Positions 14,407-23,213 are shown, counted from the stretch's first letter. The stretch: 25,823 nucleotides of DNA from Palsa-872 sp036844615 (GCA_036844615.1 DAIUFK010000028.1:1-25823), one strand, 5' to 3'. Numbers and translations are program-made. The notes: generated from the sequence alone by a model not told the origin.

Positions 14407-16068
14407 TCAGTAATTCCTACGGAAGTGACGTGTCAGGTCCTGCCACTCGACCACCAGGCGGGTCGGACGTCCGTGAGGGCACGTGACCGAGTCCTGCGCC
14501 GCCTCCAGGTCCACGAGTAGCCTGCGCTGCTCGGCGGGATCGAGGACGTCCCCGAACCTCACAGCGGAGTGGCATGCGAGCGCTGCTGCCGCCTTCTCAA
14601 GCGCCCCATCGCCCCGGTTGTCGGCGAGAGCGGCAAGGGTCTCCTGGATCGCAGCGGTGGCTCGTCCGGCCGGCATCTCAACTGGAACAGCGATGATCCG
14701 CAGGCTGCGCGGGCCGAAGTCCTCGTACTCGAGGCCGAGGTTGGCAAGATCGGCACGATGGTCCGCCGCCGCTGCCATCAACCGTGGCTCGACGTCAACG
14801 GCCTGCGGAATCAACAGCGGCTGGCTCATCCCGCGTCCCGTCCGAAGGCGTTCCAGCAGCCGGTTGTAGACAACCCTCTCGTGAGCTGCGTGCTGGTCGA
14901 CGAGCACCAGCCCCTGTGGTCCCTCAGCCACGAGGTAGCCAGGACCAACCTGGCCGATCGGCCGCAGCATGCTTTGGTCCTGGCGCTCTGTGACCCTGTC
15001 GGCGGTGGCCACGGTGGCGGCGGCCTCGTGCAGCGTGAGCTGCGGCATGGTTTCAGCGGCTACGTATGTCGGAGCACCGGCGGTCGATTGGTACCTGTAA
15101 GGCTCGCTGCCGCCGAGGGCGGCGCGCACCGCCCGCTGCAGCGCTGAGAAGACCGCTCCCTCCTCTCTGAACCGAACCTCGCGCTTGGCGGGATGGACGT
15201 TCACGTCGACGAGCTCGGGGTCGATGCCTATATCGATCACCGCCACCGGATGGCGGCCCCTCTCGAGCATCCCCTGGTAGCACTCCTCCAACGCGTAGAT
15301 GAGCGGGCGCGAGCTGATCGGCCTGCCATTGACGGCGAGCACCATGCCATCGCGGTTGCCCCGGCTCATGCGAGGCTGGCTCACCATCCCGCTGACGAGC
15401 GGCATGCCGACCATGTCAAGCATCTCGGCGGCGACAGGCACGCCGTAGATCGAGGCGATAGCGCGCCGCCGGTCCCCATCGCCTGCGCTGCTGACGGCCG
15501 ATCGCGCATCGAGCGTGAGCTGGAACTTGACGTGTGGATGGAGCAAAGCGAAAGCGGTGACGACATCCTTGATGGCCGCAATCTCAGTGGCGTCCGATTT
15601 GAGGAACTTCAGGCGTGCGGGCACGTTGGCGAAGAGATCCTTCACCTCGAGCGTCGCGCCAGGCAGCAACGCTCCCGAGCCGTGCTCGACCACCTCACCG
15701 GCTCGCACGCGGATCCATGCGCCGGCGCTGATGCATTCGACGTCGGCCACCGATGCGATGCTCGCCAACGCTTCGCCGCGGAACCCGAGGCTCGCGATTC
15801 CATCGAGGTCCGATAGCTTCGTGACCTTGCTGGTCGCGTGTCGCACGAACGCCATCGAAATGTCGTCGGCCGAGATCCCGGTGCCGTCGTCGCTGACCCG
15901 GATCGAAATCTTGCCGGCTCCCCGTACGTCGATGCTGATGCGCCGGGCGTCGGCATCGATGGCGTTCTCGACAAGCTCCTTCACCACCGACGCGGGCCGC
16001 TCGATCACCTCGCCCGCCGCTATGGCGTCAGCAACCTCCGGCGCAAGGAGATGGATCGTCGCCGTCAC
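14407..16068 (-). CDS. mutL: DNA mismatch repair protein MutL
   Basis: MutL couples MutS mismatch recognition to strand nicking or removal. The GHKL ATPase domain shows IAAGEVIERPASVVKELVEN (17-35), DDGTGI (60-65), ATSK and GFRGEALASI (95-104), then VNGRPI and NVHPAKREVRF. The C-terminal domain carries the endonuclease-type DQHAAHE (391-397), ACHSAVR and CPHGRP motifs. The last acidic residue of the DQHA-x2-E-x4-E motif is Asn402 instead of Glu. At 553 residues it is on the short side, with a brief linker. The start is GTG 16068, overlapping the mutS stop (GTGA). Confidence 0.96.
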   Translation of the reverse strand: MTATIHLLAPEVADAIAAGEVIERPASVVKELVENAIDADARRISIDVRGAGKISIRVSDDGTGISADDISMAFVRHATSKVTKLSDLDGIASLGFRGEALASIASVADVECISAGAWIRVRAGEVVEHGSGALLPGATLEVKDLFANVPARLKFLKSDATEIAAIKDVVTAFALLHPHVKFQLTLDARSAVSSAGDGDRRRAIASIYGVPVAAEMLDMVGMPLVSGMVSQPRMSRGNRDGMVLAVNGRPISSRPLIYALEECYQGMLERGRHPVAVIDIGIDPELVDVNVHPAKREVRFREEGAVFSALQRAVRAALGGSEPYRYQSTAGAPTYVAAETMPQLTLHEAAATVATADRVTERQDQSMLRPIGQVGPGYLVAEGPQGLVLVDQHAAHERVVYNRLLERLRTGRGMSQPLLIPQAVDVEPRLMAAAADHRADLANLGLEYEDFGPRSLRIIAVPVEMPAGRATAAIQETLAALADNRGDGALEKAAAALACHSAVRFGDVLDPAEQRRLLVDLEAAQDSVTCPHGRPTRLVVEWQDLTRHFRRNY

Positions 16069-18602
16069 TGCCCCGTAGCCTTGGTGCGGAGCTCATACAG
16101 CTTCTGCAGGGCCTCGAGCGGGCTTAGCGAATCGGGCTCGAGCTCCTCCAGCTCCTTACGCAGCGGGTCAGGCGCCATCTCCATGGGCAGGCCGAGCTGC
16201 TGCTCGGGCGGCTCGAGGGGGCGCTGGCGCTCCAGCTCGGCGAGGACCTGGCGGGCCCGCGCGATGACGCCAGACGGCAGGCCGGCGAGAGCGGCGACGT
16301 GGATTCCGTAGGAGCGGTCGGCGCCGCCGGGAACGACCTTGTGCAGGAAGCGAACCGCCTCACCCTCCTCCAGCACCTCGACGCGCTGGTTGCGCACGCG
16401 CGACAGGCGCTCCGCGAGAGCGGTCAGCTCGTGGTAATGCGTGGCGAAGAGCGTGCGGCAGCCGAGTCGCGGCGAGTCGTGGAGGTGCTCGACCACGGAC
16501 TGGGCGATCGAGAGCCCGTCGTAGGTCGAGGTCCCCCTCCCCACCTCGTCGAGGATGACCAGCGACGCCCGCGTCGCGTGGTTGAGGATGTGCGCGGTTT
16601 CCGTCATCTCGACCATGAAGGTCGACATGCCCGCGGTGATGTCGTCGTGTGCGCCGACGCGCGTGAAGATCCTGTCGGCGAGACCCACCACGGCGCGCTC
16701 TGCCGGCACGAAACTGCCGCACTGCGCAAGCAGGACGATTACCGCCGCCTGGCGGAGATACGTGGACTTCCCTGCCATGTTCGGCCCGGTCAGGATCGTG
16801 ATCTGCTCCGAGTCAGGGTCGAGATCGAGGTCGTTCGCGACGAAAACGCCTGCTGGCAGGCTGTGCTCGACCAGAGGGTGACGGCCGCCCTTGATGCTCA
16901 GCCGCAAGCCCGCGTTGACCTCCGGTCGCCGCCAGCCGAGATCCGCCGCCGCGACCGCCAGGCTCAAGAGCGCGTCGACGCCCCCTATCGCCTGGGCGCT
17001 CGTCCGCATCGATGTCGCCGCCGCCGCCACCTTCGCGCCGAGGTCTCCCAGGAGCTCCAGCTCACGCGACGCGATGCGTTCCTGGGCGGTGAGTACGACT
17101 GCCTCCTTCTCCTTGAGCTCGGGCGTGAGGTAGCGCTCGGCACCTGTCAGCGTCTGCTTGCGGATGTAATCCGGCGGCAGTGCACTGGAATTCGCGTTGC
17201 TGACCTCGATGTAGTAGCCGAAAACCTTGTTGAAGCCGACCTTCAGCGAGCGGATCCCCGTCCTCTGGCGCTCCGCCGCCTCGAGCGCGCCGATCCACTC
17301 CCGCGCGCTGCGCGATGCCTCGACGATGCCGTCCAGCTCGCCGTCATAGCCGCGCCGGATCGCTCCTCCCGCGCGGGCGACCATCGGAGGATCCTCGACG
17401 AGCGCCTGCGCCAGCTCGGCAGCGAGCTCGGGGGCCGCGCTGATGTCCGCTGCAAGCTCTCGAACCGCCAACGCTTTGCACACGGCAAGCGCTTCCTGGA
17501 CCGCCGGGATGGCCTCAAGAGAGCGGCGCAGTGTGACAAGCTCGCGCGCATTCGCCCTGCCCTGGGCTGCCCGCGAAACAAGGCGCTCCAGGTCGCCGAC
17601 GTCTTTCAGCACCACCCCCAACCGATCGCGGAGGGTCGTTGTCGTGACGAGCTCGTCGACGGCGCCAAGCCGGAGCTCTATCGATTCGGCGTCACGCATC
17701 GGCGCCCCGAGCCAGGCGCGGAGCCGCCGAGCGCCAATCGGCGTGCGGGTGTGGTCGATCAGGCTGGTCAGCGCAGGCAGCTCGAGGTTGCGGACCGTGG
17801 CCGCGTCGAGGGGCATCGTCGCGTCGGGCGAGTACGTGCGAACCGTGAGCGACCCCGGCACCACCTGGTTCTGGTTCTGCTTGAGGTAGTCGATAACCAC
17901 TCCCGCGGCACCGACCGCAAGTGGCGAATCGGCAGCACCGACCGACGCCGCATACGTGATGCCCAGCGCATCGAGGAGGCGCTGCTTGCCGCGCGCCGGG
18001 TCGAACTTATATTCGTCGACGCTTGGAGGCGTCAGAAGCTCCGCCGGCGCGAGGCGCTCGAGCTCCGATGCAAGCCGTTCAGCAGGCAGCTGGCAAAGCA
18101 GCAGCTCGCCCGTCGACACATCGCACGCTGCCAATCCGGAATCGACGCCATGCGTCCAAGCGGCCACGAGATAGTTGGGTCGTGACGGGTCGAGGTACGC
18201 GTCTTCGATGACGGTGCCCGGCGTGAGGACCCGCGTCACGTCACGTTTGACGATCCCCTTCTTGCCCGCAGCTTCGACCTGGTCGCAGATCACTACCTTG
18301 TGGCCTGCGCGGATCAGCTTGCCGACATAAACCTGCCAGGCGTGGTGAGGCACGCCGCACATGGGCGCACGCCCTGTCTTGCCAAGCGGCCGCGACGTGA
18401 GCGTGATGCCCATCACCGGAGCGGCGACCACTGCATCCTCGAAGAAGATCTCGTAGAAGTCGCCGAGCCTGAACAGGAGGATTCCGTCCGGGTGCTGCAC
18501 CTTCGCCTCCCGGTACTGGCGCATGACCGGGGTGAGGACTTCCTGCTGGGGTCCCCGCGACGCAGTCGCGGGTGCATGCCCCTGCGCGCGTCCGGCAGTC
18601 AC
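16065..18602 (-). CDS. mutS: DNA mismatch repair protein MutS
   Basis: MutS is the mismatch-recognition ATPase. The 845-residue protein has the mismatch-wedge Phe-x-Glu in GDFYEIF (F49, E51), a connector domain, the lever/clamp region (YYIEVSNANSSALPPDYIRKQ) and a C-terminal ABC-type ATPase. The ATPase has Walker A GPNMAGKSTYLRQ, the signature-like DDITAGMSTFMVEM, Walker B LVILDEVGRGTSTYDG and ATHYHEL. The C-terminal tail (QQLGLP, residues about 808-813) resembles a beta-clamp-binding peptide. The start is GTG 18602 in a GTGA overlap with miaB, and its stop overlaps mutL the same way. This places tRNA modification and mismatch repair in one coupled unit. Confidence 0.97.
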   Translation of the reverse strand: MTAGRAQGHAPATASRGPQQEVLTPVMRQYREAKVQHPDGILLFRLGDFYEIFFEDAVVAAPVMGITLTSRPLGKTGRAPMCGVPHHAWQVYVGKLIRAGHKVVICDQVEAAGKKGIVKRDVTRVLTPGTVIEDAYLDPSRPNYLVAAWTHGVDSGLAACDVSTGELLLCQLPAERLASELERLAPAELLTPPSVDEYKFDPARGKQRLLDALGITYAASVGAADSPLAVGAAGVVIDYLKQNQNQVVPGSLTVRTYSPDATMPLDAATVRNLELPALTSLIDHTRTPIGARRLRAWLGAPMRDAESIELRLGAVDELVTTTTLRDRLGVVLKDVGDLERLVSRAAQGRANARELVTLRRSLEAIPAVQEALAVCKALAVRELAADISAAPELAAELAQALVEDPPMVARAGGAIRRGYDGELDGIVEASRSAREWIGALEAAERQRTGIRSLKVGFNKVFGYYIEVSNANSSALPPDYIRKQTLTGAERYLTPELKEKEAVVLTAQERIASRELELLGDLGAKVAAAATSMRTSAQAIGGVDALLSLAVAAADLGWRRPEVNAGLRLSIKGGRHPLVEHSLPAGVFVANDLDLDPDSEQITILTGPNMAGKSTYLRQAAVIVLLAQCGSFVPAERAVVGLADRIFTRVGAHDDITAGMSTFMVEMTETAHILNHATRASLVILDEVGRGTSTYDGLSIAQSVVEHLHDSPRLGCRTLFATHYHELTALAERLSRVRNQRVEVLEEGEAVRFLHKVVPGGADRSYGIHVAALAGLPSGVIARARQVLAELERQRPLEPPEQQLGLPMEMAPDPLRKELEELEPDSLSPLEALQKLYELRTKATGQ

Positions 18603-19891
18603 GCCGCCGGCAACCCGGTGAGCTGGCCTGCGGTCGCTTGCATCACACGAACGTCGACGAGCTCACCTGGCGCGATCCCTGAGGCTTTCAGGACAATTGC
18701 GCGCTTGCCCTGGCGGATTCGACCATATACGCGTCCGAGCTCATCGTGTCCCTCGATGAGGACCTGGACGTCGCGCCCTACCCAGCGAGCCGTCTTGCGG
18801 GCGGCAATGCCGCGCTGCAGGGCGAGGAGATCGTTGAGGCGTCGCAGCTTCTCAGTGCTCGGGACATCGTCCTGCATCTTGTCGGCGGCGAAGGTTCCGG
18901 GCCGCGGCGAGTACATCGCGAGGTGAACTACATCGAACTCGATCTCCTCGAGCAGGTGCCTGGTATTCATGAACGCCTCTTCCGACTCGCCGGGAAACCC
19001 GACGATCACATCTGTCACGAGACCGATGTCGGGCATAAGGCTGCGGGCCTGTTCGACGATCGCGCGATAGTGCCTCGTCTGATAGCCGCGCGCCATGCGC
19101 TTCAGGATCCCGTCGTCACCCGACTGCACAGGCAGCTGCAGCTCGCGGCAGATGACATCGCTGGCCGCCATCACCTCCAGGAGCCTGGGCTCGAGGTCCT
19201 GCGGGTGGGACGTCATGAAGCGCAACCGCTTCAAGCCTCGGATCTCCTCCACGGCGCTGACGAGAGCGGCGAGGCCGCCGTTGCCGTCCGGGTCTGTGTA
19301 GTCGTCGACGTTCTGGCCGAGGAGGACCACCTCTTTTGCCCCTGCCTCAACTGCCTCGCGGCATTCGGAGACGACAGCCGCCAGCGGGATGTGTCGCTCT
19401 CGGCCACGCACCTTCGGCACGATGCAGAAAGTGCAGTTGTGGTCGCAGCCCTGGATGACGCGCACGTAATGGCTGACGCCAGTGCGGCCGGCTGACGGAA
19501 GCGCCTCACCCTGTGAGTAGTCATATCGGGCATCGAGGCCGGCGACAAAGTCGTCGTATTCGCCGATCGGAACCACTACAGGGTCCACCACAGGGAAGCG
19601 CCGCTTCAGCTCGGCACCTGCCTTGGCGACGATGCAGCCGGTGACAGCGACCGTGCGGTCGGGCGTCTTCCACTCTTTCAGCTCGTGAAGCTTCGCGTAC
19701 ACGCGGTCCTCTGACGCTTGACGCACGACGCACGTGTTCAGGATGGCGACGTCAGCACGGTCGAGCGAGTCCTCTACGTACCCGGCAGCCAGGAGCCTGC
19801 GCGCGAGGCTTTCTGAGTCGGCGGTGTTCATCTGGCAGCCGATGGTCCAGATGTGAAACGAGCGGGCTCGCCCGGGTGCCTCCGGACTCAG
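18599..19891 (-). CDS. miaB: tRNA-2-methylthio-N6-dimethylallyladenosine synthase MiaB (CTG start)
   Basis: A radical-SAM methylthiotransferase that adds a methylthio group to i6A37 made by MiaA. Read from CTG 19891 it has 430 residues. The N-terminal domain carries three auxiliary-cluster cysteines: C19 (WTIGCQMN), C54 (LNTCVV) and C86 (VTGCIV). The radical-SAM CxxxCxxC is C149/C153/C156 (GCDHNCTFC), and a TRAM domain closes the protein (WVGRDVQVLIEG...). The first ATG (19831) falls after C19 and would destroy that cluster. Between the nearest upstream in-frame stop and that ATG, the only start-like codon is CTG 19891. It overlaps the spoVS stop as CTGA, with GGAG five bases upstream. The CTG start is therefore strongly indicated. 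Confidence 0.94.
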   Translation of the reverse strand: MSPEAPGRARSFHIWTIGCQMNTADSESLARRLLAAGYVEDSLDRADVAILNTCVVRQASEDRVYAKLHELKEWKTPDRTVAVTGCIVAKAGAELKRRFPVVDPVVVPIGEYDDFVAGLDARYDYSQGEALPSAGRTGVSHYVRVIQGCDHNCTFCIVPKVRGRERHIPLAAVVSECREAVEAGAKEVVLLGQNVDDYTDPDGNGGLAALVSAVEEIRGLKRLRFMTSHPQDLEPRLLEVMAASDVICRELQLPVQSGDDGILKRMARGYQTRHYRAIVEQARSLMPDIGLVTDVIVGFPGESEEAFMNTRHLLEEIEFDVVHLAMYSPRPGTFAADKMQDDVPSTEKLRRLNDLLALQRGIAARKTARWVGRDVQVLIEGHDELGRVYGRIRQGKRAIVLKASGIAPGELVDVRVMQATAGQLTGLPAA

Positions 19892-20169
19892 CGGCTCTCC
19901 ACCAGAAGTCGGATTCCTGTGCGCTCCTCACCGTCGATCGAGATGTCGATGAACGCCGGAATGCAGACAAGATCGAGACCACCCGGGGCGACGTAACCAC
20001 GCGAGATCGCGATCGCCTTGACTGCCTGGTTGATGGCGCCAGCTCCGATGGCTTGGACCTCGACTCGTCCCTTGCTTCGAATCACGCCGGCGATGGCACC
20101 CGCGACGGCGACCGGCTTCGAGGTGGCCGACACCTTCAGCACCTCGACTGGTGCGCGCTCGCCTGTCAT
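19888..20169 (-). CDS. spoVS: Stage V sporulation protein S-like (SpoVS)
   Basis: A 93-residue Alba-like small protein. It matches SpoVS almost end to end: VEVLKVSATSKPVAVAGAIAG, GRVEVQAIGAGAINQAVKAIAISRGY and a C-terminal IDGEERTGIRLLVESR. In Bacillus and Clostridium it affects sporulation and septation, but it is also found in non-sporulating phyla, where its role is unsettled; a nucleic-acid-binding role is suggested by fold only. The start is ATG 20169 with AAGGGG nine bases upstream. A TTG at 20187 that overlaps the ymdB stop (TTGA) is an alternative. The rny-ymdB-spoVS order recurs in several phyla. Confidence 0.93.
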   Translation of the reverse strand: MTGERAPVEVLKVSATSKPVAVAGAIAGVIRSKGRVEVQAIGAGAINQAVKAIAISRGYVAPGGLDLVCIPAFIDISIDGEERTGIRLLVESR

Positions 20170-20183
20170 TTGCTGGAACCCCT

Positions 20184-20972
20184 TCAAGAATGCTCTCGGT
20201 CGATTCGTTGGATGGATGTTGCCCGGCCGGTTGAACCATCAATAGTAACCAGTACCGAATTGAATGTCACGGTCCCCGAGGCGACCACAAAGCGGTTCGG
20301 CACCCCCGTCAGGAAGCGCTGCAGGACCACGTCCTTGTCCATGCCGATGCATCCGTCCCGTGGCCCGACCATCCCCACGTCGGTGACGTAGGCGGTGCCC
20401 TGGGTGAGGACCCTGGCGTCGGCGGTGGGGATGTGGGTATGGGTGCCGACCACTGCGCTGGCGCGTCCGTCGAGGTACCACCCCATCGCGGTCTTCTCGG
20501 AGGTCGCCTCCGCATGCATGTCGCAGAAGACGATCTTGACGTCGGGGTGGGCTTCGAGGATGGCGTCCGCGGCCCGGAAGGGGTCGTCGAGAGCCTCGAC
20601 GAAGATGCGGCCCATGAGGTTCATGACAAGCACCTGGCGGCCATCCGCCTCCACCACGCACCAGCCCTGGCCCGGCGCCCTGGGCGGGTAGTTGGCAGGC
20701 CGGAGCACGCGTTCGAGCTTCGGCAGCTCGGGGAGGAACTCCTTCTGGGCGAATACGTGGTTCCCGGTGGTGATGACGTCGGCGCCCGCAGACCTCAGCT
20801 CGGCGACGAGCTTGGCGGTGATGCCGAAGCCGCCCGCGGAGTTCTCGCCATTGAGGATGGTCAGATGAGGTTCCAGCTCCTTCTTGAGCTCGGGCAGGAT
20901 CGCTTTCACCGCGTCGCGCCCTGGCTGGCCGACGACATCGGCGACGAACAGGATCCGAAACTCGTCGGCCAA
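20184..20972 (-). CDS. ymdB: YmdB-family metallophosphoesterase (TIGR00282)
   Basis: A 262-residue calcineurin-like phosphoesterase, related to Bacillus YmdB, which hydrolyses cyclic nucleotides and affects biofilm and motility decisions. Metal-binding motifs: FVADVVGQPGRDAV, NGENSAGGFGIT, TTGNHVF, FCDMHAEATSEK and VVGTHTHIPTAD, then TDVGMVGPRDGCIGMD. The start is TTG 20972; the in-frame TAG six codons upstream leaves no other choice. It sits just after the strong terminator that follows rny, and no clear promoter fits in the short gap. Expression may therefore depend on read-through or an unrecognised promoter. Confidence 0.93.
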   Translation of the reverse strand: MADEFRILFVADVVGQPGRDAVKAILPELKKELEPHLTILNGENSAGGFGITAKLVAELRSAGADVITTGNHVFAQKEFLPELPKLERVLRPANYPPRAPGQGWCVVEADGRQVLVMNLMGRIFVEALDDPFRAADAILEAHPDVKIVFCDMHAEATSEKTAMGWYLDGRASAVVGTHTHIPTADARVLTQGTAYVTDVGMVGPRDGCIGMDKDVVLQRFLTGVPNRFVVASGTVTFNSVLVTIDGSTGRATSIQRIDREHS

Positions 20973-20995
20973 AGCAGTAGAAGTCTATTGGCAAT

Positions 20996-21026
20996 AAAAA
21001 AAGGGAGCCCACGAAGGGCTCCCTTT
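20996..21026 (-). terminator. Rho-independent terminator after rny
   Basis: On the minus strand an 11-base stem AAAGGGAGCCC (21026-21016), loop TTCGT and GGGCTCCCTTT (21010-21000) is followed by an uninterrupted T-run ending at 20996. This is a textbook intrinsic terminator six bases after the rny stop, and it separates rny from ymdB. Confidence 0.9.
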
Positions 21027-21032
21027 GATTGG

Positions 21033-22568
21033 TTATTTGGCGTACTCGATGGCCCTAGTTTCGCGGACCACCGTGACGCGGATCTGACCCGGAAAACTCA
21101 ACTCCGTCTCGATCCGCTTGGCGATGTCTCGTGCCATCAGCTGAGCAGCGGTGTCGTCGATCTGCTCGGGCTTGACCAGGATCCGGACCTCGCGCCCGGC
21201 CTGGATGGCGTAGGACTGCTGGACGCCCTGGAAGGAGTTTGCGATCTCCTCCAGCTTCTCCAGCCGCTTGACGTAGGCCTCGAGAGACTCCCTGCGCGCT
21301 CCAGGGCGAGCAGCGGAGATGGCGTCTGCCGCGATGAGCAGAAGCGCCTCGAGCGAGTGTGGCTCCTCGTCGTAGTGATGCGCGCGAACTGCGTGCACCA
21401 CTGGAGCGGGCACCCCATGCCGCTGGAGCAGGTCCGCGCCGATCACGGCATGCCCTCCCTCGACCTCGTGGTCGATGGACTTGCCGATGTCGTGCAGCAG
21501 CCCTGACAGCTTGGCGATGCGGACGTCGGCGCCGATCTCCGCCGCCATCATGGCGGCGAGGTAGGCGACCTCTTTCGAATGGTTCAGCACCTGCTGGCCG
21601 TAACTCGTGCGGAAGCGCAGGATGCCGAGGTGGCGGACGACCTCGGGGTGAAGACCCTGCAGGCCGACCTCGAGAACCGCCGCCTCCCCCTCTTCTTTGA
21701 CCCTTTGCAGGACCTCGACGCGGGACTTGGCGACGATCTCTTCGATGCGTGCCGGATGAATCCGGCCGTCGACGATGAGCTTATTGAGAGCGACCCTTGC
21801 CACCTCCCGGCGGACAGGATCGAACCCGCTGATGATGACGGCTTCCGGGGTGTCGTCCACGATGAGGTCGATACCCGTTGCCTGTTGAAGGGCGCGAATG
21901 TTGCGGCCCTCCTTGCCGATGATTCGGCCCTTGAGCTCGTCTGTCGGTAGCGGCAACACCGAGACGGAGACCTCGGCGGTCTGGTCGGCGGCGATGCGCT
22001 GAATCGACTCGGTGACGATCTCCCTTGCGCGCCGCTCGCTCTCGTCGCGAGCTGCAAGCTCCGCCTCGCGGACCTTGCGCGCAACCTCGTTGCGAAGCTC
22101 CTGCTCCACCTGCCCCATCAGCACTCCCTGGGCTTCCTGGCGGGTCATGTTGGCGACACGTTGAAGCTCCTTCTCCTGCTGGCGGTAGGTCTCTTCGAGC
22201 TGAGCTTTGATCTCGTCCAGCGCCTTCTCCCGGCCCCCGAGCTCCCGCTCGCGCCGGTTGAGGTCCTCACCCTTGCGGTCGAGGTTCTCCTCCTTCTGGA
22301 GAAGACGCTTTTCGATTTGCTGTGACTGTGCCCGGTACTCGCGGGCTTCCTGTTCGGCGGCGGTGCGGACCGTGACCGCTTCCTCTTTGGCTTCGAGGAG
22401 CTTCTCCTTGGCCTGCGTTTCGGCCTCGGCGAGAGCCTGCTGGGCTTTGAGCTCCAGAGCGCTGGTTCCGTCGCCCTGCCGGCGTCTGAGCAGCAGATAG
22501 GCCACTCCGAAGCCGACAGCCAGTGCCACCACCACCGAAATCGGTATGAGAAGGACGTAGATAGGCAT
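21033..22568 (-). CDS. rny: Ribonuclease Y
   Basis: RNase Y is the membrane-anchored endoribonuclease that starts mRNA decay in many bacteria lacking RNase E. The 511-residue protein has one N-terminal membrane helix (VLLIPISVVVALAVGFGVAY, 5-24) and a long charged coiled coil (about 38-190). A KH RNA-binding domain follows (GRIIGKEGRNIRALQ, 214-228), and then an HD phosphohydrolase domain with the metal-binding H359-D360 pair (LSGLLHDIGKSIDHE). The C-terminus IRVTVVRETRAIEYAK is typical. The start is ATG 22568. About 117 noncoding bases separate it from recX; they hold a TTGACA hexamer but no convincing -10. A strong terminator follows the gene. Confidence 0.97.
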   Translation of the reverse strand: MPIYVLLIPISVVVALAVGFGVAYLLLRRRQGDGTSALELKAQQALAEAETQAKEKLLEAKEEAVTVRTAAEQEAREYRAQSQQIEKRLLQKEENLDRKGEDLNRRERELGGREKALDEIKAQLEETYRQQEKELQRVANMTRQEAQGVLMGQVEQELRNEVARKVREAELAARDESERRAREIVTESIQRIAADQTAEVSVSVLPLPTDELKGRIIGKEGRNIRALQQATGIDLIVDDTPEAVIISGFDPVRREVARVALNKLIVDGRIHPARIEEIVAKSRVEVLQRVKEEGEAAVLEVGLQGLHPEVVRHLGILRFRTSYGQQVLNHSKEVAYLAAMMAAEIGADVRIAKLSGLLHDIGKSIDHEVEGGHAVIGADLLQRHGVPAPVVHAVRAHHYDEEPHSLEALLLIAADAISAARPGARRESLEAYVKRLEKLEEIANSFQGVQQSYAIQAGREVRILVKPEQIDDTAAQLMARDIAKRIETELSFPGQIRVTVVRETRAIEYAK

Positions 22569-22685
22569 GTGACATGCACCTCATGTATTCGATTGTCAAA
22601 GTGCGGATCCAATGCAGGGCGTCGGGCCCCGCGTCGGGTTGGCTCAATGACTGCGGGCGCTGAAGAGCGCCGCGGACCCTAGATT

Positions 22686-23213
22686 CTAGTCGTCGGTCGG
22701 TCCAGCCGCTCCGGTGACCAGGGACCTGCACGCGGCCCTGGCGATGGTGGTGGGAAAGCCTCGCCGCAGCAGCTTGGACCCGATCTTGTCGAGCACCTGC
22801 CGGTAGCCGAGATCCTCGCGCTGCCTGGAGTAGAGGCGGGAGGCAAGGAGGGTAGCGGCTTGAAGCTGCTCTGCCGCGCCAAACTCCGCCAGGGCGACTT
22901 CGGTCGAAGCCCGATCGATGCCACGCGCGGCGAGCTCGCCGGCAATGGCCATCGGACCCTTCACCGAGGAGCGCCGGCGCACGTACGATCGAGCAAACGC
23001 CTGGTCGTCCAGGGGGTACGACTTATGTATTCGCTGAATCGCTTCTTCGATCGCCTTCTGATCGTGACCGCGCTGGCTCAGCTTTCGCCGAAGCTCTTCT
23101 CGGGAGTGGTCTCGCCGGCTCAGAAGCCTGAGCCCGGTTTCAACCGGGTCTCCTGGTGGCGGCTTGGCGGATGCGCCTCCGGCTTGGCGGCCTCTAGAGC
23201 TCCTCTGCCGCAC
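22686..23213 (-). CDS. recX: Regulatory protein RecX
   Basis: RecX limits RecA filament growth. The 175-residue protein is three-helix-repeat rich: GLRLLSRRDHSREELRRKL, DDQAFARSYVRRRSSVKGP and a C-terminal YRQVLDKIGSKLLRRGFP. These follow the RecX pattern. The start is GTG 23213, inside the last 20 bases of recA, so its synthesis is coupled to recA. An unusually basic, Gly/Pro-rich N-terminal tail of about 20 residues precedes the domain. It should be induced with recA from the SOS promoter at 24357-24385. Confidence 0.92.
   Translation of the reverse strand: MRQRSSRGRQAGGASAKPPPGDPVETGLRLLSRRDHSREELRRKLSQRGHDQKAIEEAIQRIHKSYPLDDQAFARSYVRRRSSVKGPMAIAGELAARGIDRASTEVALAEFGAAEQLQAATLLASRLYSRQREDLGYRQVLDKIGSKLLRRGFPTTIARAACRSLVTGAAGPTDD

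Noticed and set aside
16299..18185. 628-residue plus-strand open frame opposite mutS
   Set aside because: Composition is Arg/Asp/His-rich antisense shadow of a well-supported mutS; no motif is seen.
20433..21506. 357-residue plus-strand open frame opposite ymdB and rny
   Set aside because: Antisense shadow of two well-supported genes, running across the rny terminator.
22570..22599. TTGACA (minus strand, 22599-22594) as an rny promoter
   Set aside because: No acceptable -10 lies at 16-18 bases, and transcription would start at or after the rny ATG.
22656..22671. Inverted repeat GGCGCT-GAAG-AGCGCC between recX and rny as a terminator
   Set aside because: Only a six-base stem and no T-tract on either strand; too weak to call in GC-rich DNA.
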